A stretch of 64,000 nt of DNA, taken from Notospermus geniculatus (taxonomy: Eukaryota > Nemertea > Pilidiophora > Heteronemertea > Lineidae). The notes below the pieces were generated by a model that worked only from the letters and a program-made list of their open reading frames with translations, did no database searches and was not told the origin of the DNA. The DNA is taken from contig NMRB01000188.1 of the NCBI GenBank assembly GCA_002633025.1, forward strand, positions 467,599 to 531,598, in the 5' to 3' direction. Each line of letters begins with the position of its first letter. The first letter of the stretch is position 1. This document shows positions 22,778 to 33,265 of this stretch, piece by piece. Made by a program: the position numbers and the translations under genes.

Positions 22778-23076
22778 TTCATTGGTAATTTGAAATTAGT
22801 GCAAAGTAGACAAATCAAGATGAAGTGGCATTCATCTTCAACTGCTGAAGATTGATTATACTAAACAAATGGAGACTGGTCACAACTTTGTTCTTAATGC
22901 GGTAGAGGTGATGCTTTGGAACCCTATTCGTTGTTAATTCGCAATAGGGGCAAAACTAGGCAACTCAAGATAAAGTGGCATTCATCTTCTTTCGAAGATT
23001 ATACCTGTACTAAACGAATGGAAAGTGTTGTCACAACTTCTGTGTTGTTGGATGTGGCAGAGTTGATGCTGAAGAA
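22778..23076. repeat. Tandem duplication, period about 147 bp
   Basis: Two diverged copies, 22778-22922 and 22925-23076. Shared strings: AAGTGGCATTCATCTTC, GAAGATT, ACTAAAC, GTCACAACTT and GATGCTTTGGA/GATGCTGAAGA. A third partial copy is at 30354-30415. The 150-codon frame beginning at 22916 runs through the second copy and beyond, with no recognised domain. Confidence 0.75.
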
Positions 23077-24438
23077 ATGGACCAAAATACCGTCCACATT
23101 TCGTAAGATTTTCTTACACCATATAAAATCTGCAGCAGATGAACGCTTCAGTACCAGAACACGGATTGATGTAGCGAAAATAAGTCATGAACAGCAATCA
23201 TATTGTCGAAATGCCAATCTTCATAATCTCCTCTACCAGAGATGCGCCGGCATCCAAGCTTCTGAGACGAGAACAAAAAAGTATTGCTCATTCCTCGTTC
23301 TTTCATTTCCAATTCCCCCTCCATCTTCAACAACCTGGGACATTGTCGGAACGATTATCTGCTCCTAACATCCACAGATCCCTCTTGATTTTTTCCAATC
23401 TCCCCGTTTTTATCTTGTATAGTGCGTCCCCGTGGATGGTATAAAAACCTGTAAGGAGGCTGGGGCTTTGATTCAAAAGGTAACATCCACATACCGGGAT
23501 GTCACTTTTTGCCTAATCAGTGGTTTTTTACAGGTTTTCTTTACCAGTACCTTTGTCCTCTCACGTTCTTTCCCAGAGAAAAGCAGGAGAAAAAACTGCC
23601 TCCTCGAAAAATCGGGATTGGATGAGGAAAAAAGTGGGGAAAAAACAGAGAATCGTGGAGGTTTGGTATGCATAATCGACTCGAATCAGGTGTATTTTTT
23701 GCCAATTATACCCCGGAATGTCGCAGTCCATGAATAATACAGGTTTTTTTCTTACCAACATAATGATGTCGGGACTGTTTCTCTCGTTATTAACATGTAC
23801 ATAATACATAAACAAGTCTGTCGTTTCTGAGGCTTGTCGTGTTTTTGTTATCCACATAATTATTGACTGTAATGCTGATATTGTTTGCTTTTGTCACGTC
23901 TACATAAGGTTAGGGAAAATCTGACAGAAGGACGCGTGGCACTTGGTTTTTTCATGATCATCTGCAGACACTTACACAATACAGTCATGACAGTTTTTGT
24001 TGGAAGGGTAGGCCAGAAATTTATAGTAGGCCTATGGTAACAGAATTGCAAGTAAGCTTATACAGAGAAAACCGTCTGAACCATCCACAACACAGTTCGT
24101 TGTTTACATCAGTTTTGACAAGACAACGGAATTTTCGATATTGAATTTCGATGCGAGCAAGTCAGCCAGTGTATTCTTCAGTTCTTGGCGTTCATTCGTG
24201 AACAACATGGAACCATTTGACGGAAGCAGGCCTATAAATTCGGTCGAAACCGTTTTTTGAGGTTGCAGTCAGTAGCACTGCAAGCATGTCCACTTCTGAA
24301 CTACAAGTTAAGAATTTGAGATTTTCAGAGTTGACAATCCCTTCGCCGTGAAAGGCTAGACAACGGTAAAAATGAAATCCTCAAGAAGGGGTGGTTGGAT
24401 CTGAACAAAGGCTGATCCGTTTAATGGCAAGGACAAAA

Positions 24439-24471
24439 CGATCACTGTCAAAATCAAGGTCACAGTGATCG
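24439..24471. repeat. Short inverted repeat
   Basis: CGATCACTGT and ACAGTGATCG are perfect complements separated by 13 bases. No wider element could be traced around it. Confidence 0.6.
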
Positions 24472-25156
24472 AAATACTCTCTGATAATAGCATTAGTGAT
24501 ATTCACAAAGGGGGAACCGCATCGCCTCACCCTGCGTTCCGGTGCAAGATCCCAGCTGCCGGCGAGAACCGACAAGCCAAAAATCTATCTGATCCTTCTT
24601 ACAGGGTTGAATAGAAAATTGGATTTGGGGGATAATCCAGAGTTTTCATAAAATATCAACAATCGACATAATAGTATGGCACTCCTATTAATCATTGAAT
24701 GTGTTGGGTTCTGCCGGATGGTATTTGTCACCAATTAATCTGTAAATTGCCAAACCACTCCCAAGAATTCACCGTCCCGCCGCCCTCTTTTCACGGTTTT
24801 ACTAATTTGACCACGGTTCTGTGCTCTGCCCTTCCTAACGAATCTGAAATAGCCACAAACGAGGCTATAAATCATCGATAAAATAAAGTTTAAATTGATA
24901 CTGTCTTAGCATCTGATCACTTCACACGGTTTCGTGGTTACACACGTAGAAGATGAATGACACTTTCTAATGAAATGTCCAAAGAGTGATTTCAAACTAA
25001 TGCTGCAGGGGTCAAATTACTGTGCGTGACCTTGAGGAAGATGACTTTTATAATCTCCCCGATGATTGAACATGACTGATAGCTGTCAGTTTACGAAATG
25101 GAAGATGATTAAATATTTTGTCTGTCAAATAAAATACAATTTTAAGTCAAATAGCA

Positions 25157-25295
25157 GATGTAAATTTGTGTCCATTTGTCGGAGTAATGGCCGACGTACA
25201 TTTCTCGAAGCAGCAAGAAAACCAATAAAAGTGTAAACTTGTGTCCATTTGCCTGTGCAATAGACTAAGTGCATTTCTTGTAGCAGCAACAAAAT
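25157..25295. repeat. Diverged tandem duplication, period about 72 bp
   Basis: Two units sharing TGTAAAnTTGTGTCCATTTG, then a variable stretch, then GCATTTCT/ACATTTCT and AGCAGCAA. The frame across it on the minus strand is a by-product. Confidence 0.7.
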
Positions 25296-25350
25296 CGGCA
25301 CATAAGATTTCCCAAACACACTACACTCGTATGGTACATGTGTGTCCTTT

Positions 25351-25553
25351 TCCGTCTACACGATCATACATTTGTAACAAATGGACAAATGTATGATCGG
25401 TGTGGACCGTTTTCCCAACAAGCTTGAATAGCATCCAACACGTATGATGATGTTCAAACTTTTAGCTGCATTGTGTAGACGGAAATCCGCAACAAACTTG
25501 GACATCATCATACATCATCATACAATGTATGATGTATGTTCGTGTAGACGGGC
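25351..25553. mobile_element. MITE with CCGTCTACACGA ends
   Basis: Left end CCGTCTACACGATCATACAT, right end ATGTATGTTCGTGTAGACGG, inverted. Inside, the end motif recurs (GTGTAGACGG at about 25479 and a degraded GTGTGGACCG at about 25401), and CATACATTTG/CAAATGTATG forms an inner hairpin. The repeated ends suggest two elements inserted side by side or internal duplication. No coding capacity. Confidence 0.7.
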
Positions 25554-25682
25554 CTTCAGGATAGAATGAGATTTCGTTTTTTTACCGCGTACATCTATGC
25601 TGTAATGAATTTCACTGAAACTTGCTCAAAGCTTGTACCTCATTGTGTTATATAACTGATTATATTATCATTAGGACAAAGC

Positions 25683-25925
25683 GATCTAAGGAACCAATGT
25701 CAGCCATTGTTCACTGACATCGCGGTTGAACCGCAAGAGAAGGAGATTAAGTTACCCGACAATGAAAACTACGTAACTGAGGAGGGGTACGGAGGAAATA
25801 CAAATGAAAATGTGTTCAGTGATATCGGTATCATGTGTTGTACTGGTATCAAATGTCCCGGCCAGAGTCCAGGGACCTTGATATACGACTGTAGAGCAGT
25901 TTATCAAAAGGGAAAGAAATATTAA
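25683..25925 (+). other. Unrecognised open frame, possible exon
   Basis: The frame closing at 25925 has a methionine at 25707 and stays open a little upstream. It reads as a plausible soluble peptide with acidic stretches and four cysteines (CCTGIKC and IYDC). A CATTAG string near 25674 could be a splice acceptor after an AT-rich tract, but there is no convincing donor because the frame ends in a stop, so it would be a last exon. An AATAAA was not seen at the expected distance. I do not recognise the protein, and chance is as likely. Confidence 0.2.
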
Positions 25926-26228
25926 TTGCCATCAGAGAAGATTGAAGAGAGCCAATCCTATGTTATAATCAGAACCATGTGATAGGGTTTTTTTTGGAAT
26001 GGCACGACTGGGCTGTCCGCTAAGCATGCTAAGAAAGCCAGTGAAATTAATAACCAAATGCTCTCAGAAACTGTAATCATCGGTTCTGGATTATAGATGA
26101 TGTCGTGAAGAAGTCATCAACGAACACCATGGAACAGATTGGCCCCAATATGGTGACTGTATGGAGTTTGTATTAAAACGCGTACCGGTAAAAGACTAGT
26201 CGAGCGAAGTCTAGTGTGTATTGAATAA

Positions 26229-26552
26229 GGGATCATCTCAAAATTGCTTGATGCCCAGAGAGATGGGAATTTTTCATCTGGGAGGAGGGGGTCAGCACTT
26301 TCCTGATCAAAATTTCATGTTTTTAAAAACTTTTGGCATCACATGTAAATTAGAAGAAAGAAACCAGAGAACTTCCTATACATGTATAGGAAGATTATCA
26401 TGTTTTAGCATGTACCCTACTGGTCCTTCATAGAAACACACTCTTGTTGATGCCAGACATAAGACTTTTTCGTCATTTAGAGGGGGAGGGGGTCCAGAGA
26501 GAGATGAAACAAATTCATCTCTCTGGCCATCAAGCAATTCTGAGATGATCCC
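26229..26552. mobile_element. Inverted-repeat element with GGGATCATCTCA ends
   Basis: A 324 bp element: left GGGATCATCTCAAAATTGC, right GCAATTCTGAGATGATCCC, with pairing continuing through TTGATG and CCAGAGAGATG and then G-rich GGAGGGGG strings. A TA lies at each flank within one base of the ends. The middle carries a perfect CCTATACATGTATAGG palindrome. Both short frames overlapping it are by-products. Confidence 0.8.
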
Positions 26553-27069
26553 TAATCTCGGAATCTCATAAGGACCGGAATACAACACTCGGAACGAAAT
26601 ATCGAAAACGGTTCGAAGAATCGTACAGGGACCTTGGCAGATAATACACTCCCCACTTGACGACCTTGGCGTGGGGGTAATAATAGATCACCCAGTCCCA
26701 TACTGCACGAAACCTGCTTTTATCTGAACAAAGAAAGGACCTTGAACAAGCTGGGTCTGATATCACTCACTGACGAACGACAAGTCCTTGTCTTTTTGAC
26801 CGACAGACGTTCAGAGTTGATGCAGACAATGGATTATGATAGGAAACTGCCTAAGGGTGTTTGAAAGGCAGGGCCTACATCACATGCACCGAAATAACTG
26901 CAATGAATTACACGAACACCTACAAGGGAATCAACTTCCCTACCGTATCTCATCAGTAATACGATAATAAGCAAGAAGTCAATCTCCAGAATTCACGAAT
27001 TTTCGACCCCAACCGGGGTCTTTTTCAAGTGGAACTTTACAATCTGAAACTCTAGAAAAGACAGTAATA

Positions 27070-27214
27070 CGGAGGTTTAGAAATCAAACGATAAACGTAA
27101 ACGTTAACGACAACGTTATTTTTGTACCGAAAATGCAATATAAAATCTGGTTAATGTGTAGTACGAAAATAACGTTGTCGTAAAGTTTACGTTCGTTTGA
27201 TTTCGAAACCTCCC
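27070..27214. mobile_element. Hairpin MITE, GGGAGGTT-ended family, copy 2
   Basis: A 145 bp sister of the element at 6.07 kb. The ends read CGGAGGTTTAGAAATC and GATTTCGAAACCTCCC, flanked by TA (27068-27069, 27215-27216). It shares AAACGATAAACGTAAAC, CAACGTTATTTTTGTACC and AAAATGCAATAT with that copy. Arms pair over nearly their whole length. Confidence 0.88.
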
Positions 27215-27454
27215 TAATGAGAAGACAACACAAACGAGAGCCATCAAGGGTGAAATCGCCAGTGATAAAAATCTCCATACCCCCTGAAGTACTGTCACCC
27301 CCTCTGAAGTATTGTCAACTTGATGTCAAGACATGACATTTTAAATGACGTGCCTAAACCTACTGTCAGTTTATTCAAAATTTATTCCCCTTTTACCCTT
27401 AGGTCGTAAGTCAATGCTTCTATAGCGGGAGTAGTGAGCGGACTTCATTCTGGC

Positions 27455-27632
27455 TAGTTTTTTTATTTTCAAATAAAGCAGCTAGCTTTTTAGTTTTCAA
27501 AAGCAGCTAGCTTTTTTATTTTCAAAAGCAGCTAGCTTTTTTATTTTCAAAAGCAGCTAGCTTTTTATTTTCAAAAGCAGTTTAACTTTTTTATTTTCAA
27601 AAGCAGTTTAATTTTTTTATTTTCAAAAGCAG
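27455..27632. repeat. Tandem repeat, 26-27 bp unit with AGCTAGCT core
   Basis: About seven units of the form AGCAGCTAGC, T-run, ATTTTCAAA. The first five keep the AGCTAGCT palindrome; the last two have CAGTTTAACTTTT/CAGTTTAATTTTT instead. T-run length differs between units, typical of replication slippage. Confidence 0.9.
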
Positions 27633-27879
27633 AATCACTGAAAAGTTAGATACTGTTCAGTAACAGTCTTATCCTTGTCAGCGACAGCAGAAATCGACAA
27701 ACCCCACGACTGTCAAGTTTTTTCTTTTTATTTTCCTTCAATTTAATTTTTTTTATTTTTGATATAGTTGTAATGTCGCGTTGTCAAAGCATGTAACATG
27801 TACTTGTAAGTAATGGCGTACAGGAAGGCGCAGAATCCTTGGAAACGAAAAAAGTGGGAAATTCAAGGGCACGTAGAAT

Positions 27880-27990
27880 CAAATTGATCTGATTGATTGA
27901 CAGCTGTGTGTCAATTGACACATCATTAATTGCTACTGATCTTGTCAATTAAGGTCACTTATCACCAATCATCTAGATTGATTGATACTC
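27880..27990. promoter_or_regulatory. Homeobox (TALE-type) motif cluster, candidate enhancer
   Basis: This 110 bp holds several TGATTGAT/ATTGATTGA motifs (PBX/HOX-type), TTGACAGCTGTGTGTCAA with paired MEIS/TGIF-type TGACA cores, CATTAATTGC and GTCAATTAAGG. Such density is unusual compared with the flanks, and the arrangement is not an inverted-repeat element. Candidate conserved regulatory DNA, on motif grounds only. Confidence 0.3.
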
Positions 27991-28138
27991 ACGGCAAGGT
28001 GAAAAAAAACTTGTGAGAGTAAATGCCATTGATCTTCTCATGATCATCAAGAGTAGGCCCATATTGTCAAATGGGCAGTGTCATGTTATTCGGTATGTTG
28101 TCTCGCCAGTTAGTTATCAATTGTACTGATTGACTATA

Positions 28139-28514
28139 GCCGTGTTTACACCTATGCAATTTTTCCAGACCCGGGTTCGAATTTAACCCGGATCCATTGA
28201 ATTTTCTGTCCACACCTATTATCCGTCTTACGATATTGAACGCTGGCCATGCTATTTATAGACACGCCACCCATTCAATTTTAGCAGACCGACACCTGTC
28301 GGTGGGCTCAGTAAACGTTTTAGCCCGGCATTTTTCTGTCCACACCTATGAAATTGCCGGGCTGAAGTATAATCCGGATCAGACCCGCCGAGCGAAAGCG
28401 GGCTAAATTAGCCCGGCAATTTTTAATCCGGATCCGATTTTCATAGGTGTAAACGCAAAAAAGGCGGGTCAGAGCCGGGTCAGGTCCGGCAATTTCCTCA
28501 GGTGTAAACACGGC
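28139..28514. mobile_element. MITE with GCCGTGTTTACACCT ends
   Basis: A 376 bp element with ends GCCGTGTTTACACCT...AGGTGTAAACACGGC flanked by TA (28137-28138, 28515-28516). Inside, versions of the same subterminal motif recur: GTCCACACCTATT, GTCCACACCTATG and CATAGGTGTAAACG. CCGGATCC-type and GCCCGGCA strings are also repeated in both orientations. The 69- and 68-codon frames crossing it are by-products. Confidence 0.85.
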
Positions 28515-29275
28515 TAGTAGCACCAAGGCCCGGGGGGGGGGGATTCTGAACGATTACGTTACCAAAAATCCCTTCTATAGTTTTCACAATGAAGTCAACC
28601 ACTACCCATCAATACTCATTGGCTATAGCACCAACGGGCCGGATATTCTCAAAGAGTTCGTTGACAAAATCACCAGTTTGTACAGTAGTTTACCAGTAGG
28701 CCTATTCGATGATGTCAACCCTATCCATCATTGGCCACACGTATACCTTCAAAAAGGGGCCAAATTTAGAGACTCACGTCTTAAAACAGTGGCCAATGTC
28801 GAAAATGATATCCTTACTTAATACGGGTTTTTCTGGCGTAGACAGAATGAAACCCTGTTTGAGATCCAAGTGTAAAAGGGTTGAATGTGTACACTATGGA
28901 TCGTAGAGAGAAGTATTGTTGGTATGTGAGATTCAAGGAGGGAGAGAACTGGTGTGTATTGTCCTCGCGATAAGGGCCACCAGATAAGGAAAGGCACCCT
29001 TTGTCGTCATAGCAACGATGAAGTTGAAACGGCGGTTACTGTGTCAATCGAATTATTACGACATCTGTAGTCATGTGATTTTAGTCACGTGATTTGAGCC
29101 CCTGTGACACGTCCTTCAACCTCTGCATCAAGCACCGCACTGCATCCTCATCATCCCTGTTATAGGAGCCGACATCTGATACGGGTTTTTGTCCTCAGGG
29201 CTATTAGGGCTGAAACTCAACTCACCAAAAGTTTAACGAAGTTAAACCCACTAAGTACTGAGAGCTTGTACAAGA

Positions 29276-29566
29276 TTGGTTGGCGAACTTGAGTTGGATC
29301 GAGACTTGAAGCATCTGATTAAAACCCAAAGAAAAGATTGTAAGGCATGCTGGAATCGCAGGGTGAATTTATTGATTGGGACCCTTCTTTGTTACAGGGG
29401 GCTACAGGGATGTTTCAGCTGTTCAGTCCTATCATGCACCTTGTATTCAATGCAAAGGCGGCCCTATATGATCCAATGTTACTTCGCGCACCTGCGCTGT
29501 GAAAACTTGTTACAGCAAGTTGTCTTGGCTTTGCTTAGAAAAGTTAAAGTTTGTGACACTCAGTAG
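29276..29566 (+). other. Unrecognised open frame of 96 codons
   Basis: This frame has a basic N-terminal half and a cysteine-rich middle, with no hydrophobic membrane span of convincing length and no known motif. It lies between two element-rich stretches but overlaps none. A TATA box or splice context was not evident. Listed because it is the longest non-repeat frame in 28.5-30 kb; it may well be chance. Confidence 0.12.
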
Positions 29567-29583
29567 ATCTACATGTATACGTA

Positions 29584-29746
29584 AAGGGCGGCGCACACGA
29601 GCGACAATTTTGACCGATTTGTCGGCCGACTTGGCTTCCGACCGCCAAAGCGACAAGATTTGGCGCTTCTGATTGGCTGATGTCTAGTCGCACCACCAGT
29701 CTCGTCGGCGGTCGCCCAGATTTAGTCGCTCGTGTGCGCCGCCCTT
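29584..29746. mobile_element. MITE with GGCGCACACGAGCGAC ends, copy 1
   Basis: A 163 bp hairpin element: left AAGGGCGGCGCACACGAGCG, right CGCTCGTGTGCGCCGCCCTT, flanked by TA (29582-29583, 29747-29748). Arms continue through GACnAATnTTG and GGCGACCGCC-type strings. The CpG content is far above the surroundings. A larger relative is at 57.07 kb. Confidence 0.88.
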
Positions 29747-30353
29747 TAGCGGCGAACCTGAAGTCAAGTCATTTGTCCACACCATTCATATTCAAGTCAT
29801 TCGATCCTATGAAATGAACTGGGAATGACTTAATATCCTGACCGCCTACCACAGGGTCATCTTTTCTATAACATCCCAATACCTGCTCTTGTCTCTTATT
29901 GTGATCTACTGAAGCGGACGGAGGTAAAATCACATGTTATCAACGTATTGTGATCGCCCAAGACCACAAACGCGCGACTTGTATTGTTGGTGACGCACCC
30001 CTTTGTTAATTATGTAATAATGGCACTAGGCTGCAGCGACAGGAGATGATGAAGATGGCGAAGTGAGGCTGGCAGTTAACCCTCTCATTCCCAGAATTAA
30101 CATGCAAGCGTGATTTTATAAACTTCAGTTTCGATGATTATAATTACGTAATAAATGAACTTGTTTTGAAATCGCAATATAGCTGATTGATAGAATCTAC
30201 ATGTAATTCCATTCAAATATTTTTCAAATGGTAAGGATGTTTGATAATTTCGATCATCATCTGCTACAGTCATATCGTGAATGTATAAATCAATTTCTGT
30301 GAAAAGAATATCATATTCGTAGAAGATGCAGTCAAAAATATTTATCATCTAAT

Positions 30354-30415
30354 TATAAAGTGGCATTCATCTCCAACTGACGAATGGAAAGTGCAGTCGT
30401 CACAATATTTATTCC
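30354..30415. repeat. Dispersed copy of the 147-bp repeat
   Basis: AAAGTGGCATTCATCTCC, ACGAATGGAAAGTG and GTCGTCACAA match the tandem duplication at 22.8-23.1 kb, here as a single shortened unit. Confidence 0.55.
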
Positions 30416-31181
30416 CTTTGCAAAGGCAGAAAATTTGTTTGTGTTCAATCTAGCTCCTAAACCCAACCCCTGCAAAGTTAACCGCCAGATATAATACACC
30501 TGAAATGTCTGTTTCCATGGCTACCGTTTTATTATTTAATCAGGTAATAAAGCCGGACGGGGAATTGAATTCGAGTTCAACAACATTTTGAAAAAAGTGA
30601 TCGTGTCAATTTCTAATTCAGCTATTTCCCTCACCGGGGAGGGAATCTAGGGTCTAATTAACGAGTCGATTTTACAGTCACTTACTCCTCTGGCTACGTG
30701 TTCATGAAACTTTATGAAAAGAAGAAAAAAAAATTAGGAGAAAAAGTACAACTCAAAGTTGAAGGGAAAATGAAATTATTGGTTCGTTTCGGTGATAGTG
30801 TATGGGGTAACTTCAAAGTCATCGCTGTCTGGTGACAGAATATAGATACATCGAGGATAAGGTATCCCAGCTTGACTCAAAAATCTATAAGAGACGCAGA
30901 AATGTTGTATCAACATTGGGAGGATGGCGTTGCATTTATATGGTAGATTGTTTAGAGTAACATCAAACGAAATCGCTTTTTATGTGACGGATCAGCAGCT
31001 TTGGGAGGCCTACTGTCAGATATCAACGAAAAACGGTCAAATATGTGACAAAAAATAACATGACGATTATGGAAATGTCATGAATGATGGAGAATATTTC
31101 GAAATTAGCAAGAAGACGCTGAGCGAATATTTCGTATTTTCACACCTCCAGCTCCACTTGCCAAAATTATTCGAACACAGT

Positions 31182-31296
31182 GGCCCGTATTTTAGAATGC
31201 TCCTCAACGTAAAGGAGTTCCTCAAGGTTATTGTTCTCAACAGGAGCAAGCCTTGAGGAACTCCTTTACGTTGAGGAGCATTCTAAAATACGGGCC
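31182..31296. mobile_element. Perfect-arm hairpin MITE, GGCCCGTATT ends
   Basis: Two 46-bp arms (31182-31227 and 31251-31296) are perfect complements around a 23-base loop. The ends are GGCCCGTATTTTAGAATGCT and its complement. No clear target duplication. Perfect arms mean recent insertion or arm-to-arm correction. Related ends occur at 13562. Confidence 0.9.
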
Positions 31297-31490
31297 AATG
31301 TATATCTTAAGACGTTGCAGTACAAAGTCTGGTTTCCATTTTTCACTTCTAATAATTGGAAAAGGTGCATTGCTTTGAGGAAAATAAAATTGGTTCATTG
31401 GTACATTGATTGCCATTTCATACCAACAACTGAAATATCTATTACATGCCAAGCGTTCGAATATTTTGGTACAACATGCATATCATATTA

Positions 31491-31641
31491 GGGAGGTTGA
31501 GATCAGCGACTTATCACGGATTCTTATACGTATATGGATAGAAATCTGTACAACGAGGACAAATTTCGTGTAGTACATTTCGATCCGTATATATACGTAG
31601 GCCTATAAGGATCCGTGATAAGTTGCTGATCTCAACCTCCC
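31491..31641. mobile_element. Hairpin MITE, GGGAGGTT-ended family, copy 3 (different interior)
   Basis: A 151 bp element flanked by TA (31489-31490, 31642-31643). Ends GGGAGGTTGAGATC...GATCTCAACCTCCC resemble copies 1 and 2 only for the first 15 or so bases. The arms then read CAGCGACTTATCACGGAT, which the other copies lack. The centre contains tATACGTATATgg-type AT palindromes. Confidence 0.88.
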
Positions 31642-32589
31642 TACTCTGTGAGTGTGATATACTATATTTCTGGTTCCACTTATAGGCAAACCTGAGCCAC
31701 GATGTAGGTTGACAACATCAATCTCTAACCAACCAAGATATAATTCTGCAGGTGCTACAAATGTGTTTTGGTAATCTCCGATTGTCATTCCTTTGAAAGG
31801 TTGACATCGGCTCGACTAGCAGGACTGGCAAGCTTTCAAAAGACAAATGTCAAAATCTAATTGAATCTATGCATCATAGAATGCATTAGTATCAAACGTA
31901 GAAACAGCACTCCTGGGGCATAGGTCGAGAATAACACAAGATTCACATGCAGGTGGGCTGAAGCCACGCCCTCCCACTCAAAGAAACGGTGATTCATGAC
32001 GTGAGAATTCTGTTGCCAACGAAATAAATCTATGACTGTTGAGAAAAGGTGAGGCGGTCAAATAGTTTGTTTTCAAGATGGCTGCCTGGGTATTTTGCTT
32101 CATGTTTTACTTGTAGGAAAAGGAACGAAGATTTTCAGATATGCTGTAAAAAGTATTCACTTCAGAATCAGTTTTTATTTAGAAAGAAACATTTTGCTTT
32201 ATTCATCATGACCGTTTGAATTTACTCCCGACCGTCGGTTTTCACTTTTTAGACTCTAATGTTGGCCTTCGAATCAATCACCATCTAGAACATGTATATG
32301 CTAGCCTATCCTTTCACACCCAAAGTTCATTCTGTTAAATTCGAAACTACACTGTAAATCTAAAATGTTTAAAGTCTGAACACGAAACTAAACGGGAATA
32401 TGCAACATATTTTAAACATCTAAACGCGTTTAGTTCTCCATATTCCAACGAAATAGATTAATGTGTTTCCATGACGGCAAAAAATTATTAAACCGACTGA
32501 TTTAGACTGAAAAAGTGACAAAAAAAGCGTTGGAAGATGAAGGAAAAAAGTATAAAAAGGCACGCAGTAAAGAGTGAATAATACCGGCA

Positions 32590-32668
32590 GGCAGATTCGA
32601 TCCAGGGCCCACCTGCAACATGCATAATCTGGACCAACGCTCTAACCACTACGCCACTGGGGCTACAC
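32590..32668 (-). mobile_element. tRNA-like unit (SINE head or tRNA pseudogene)
   Basis: On the minus strand: an A box TGGCGTAGTGG (32646-32656) followed by TTAGAGC, and a B box GGATCGAATCT (32593-32603), 42 bases apart. Both boxes match consensus closely. Acceptor-stem pairing is poor and the anticodon arm is not recognisable, so it is a SINE head or tRNA pseudogene rather than a working gene. It sits inside the composite foldback element. Confidence 0.65.
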
Positions 32669-32730
32669 GCCCTGGCCTGGAATTTTTCTTTGGGTAACTC
32701 GGAAAACCTGTCTACTGTATTATTTCCTCC

Positions 32731-32785
32731 TGAACGTTAAAGCGTGAAGTTAGACCTGGAATAAGTTTATTCCACCTTTATGCAT
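32731..32785 (+). repeat. Half copy of the 34.24 kb MITE
   Basis: AACGTTAAAGCGTGAAG and TTTATTCCACCTTTATGCAT match the right half of the element at 34239-34345 closely. The left half is absent, so it is a truncated copy inside the composite foldback element. Confidence 0.7.
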
Positions 32786-33265
32786 CTGATTTATATCTTT
32801 TATATCCTGGGGGAAAAAAATTCGCCGGCGGGAGATATAGCGAAACGACAAATTTGACCAATTCCACCCGAGCCGTGAACCAGCCCTAAACACGATGTTC
32901 AGGATTCCTTCATGTTTCGTGTTTAGGGGAAACTGAACGAGATGTTTATAAGTTAAACAAGACATTTACAAGGCATTTAGATTTACTGTTTTCTAAATGC
33001 AGTGTTTAGGTCATCTGTTCATTTCTAATGGAAAACTAATCGCGTTTAGATGTTTAAAAAGTGTTGCATATTCCCGTTTAGTTTCGTGTTTAGACTTTAG
33101 ATTTACAGTACAACAAATGATATATTTTGGCATTTTAGGCAACAAGACCTATGTTTCTAGGCGGATAGAACGCCTGTCCTGATGATATGTTCAGTTATAT
33201 TCACGTAATGTGTTAAGTTGTGTTTTGTTAAACACAAAACTAAACGCTAAACGCGTCACCTGGAT

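Noticed and set aside
27455-28514. CRISPR-like array of repeats and spacers
   Set aside because: The repeats are contiguous without unique spacers and the sequence is eukaryotic.
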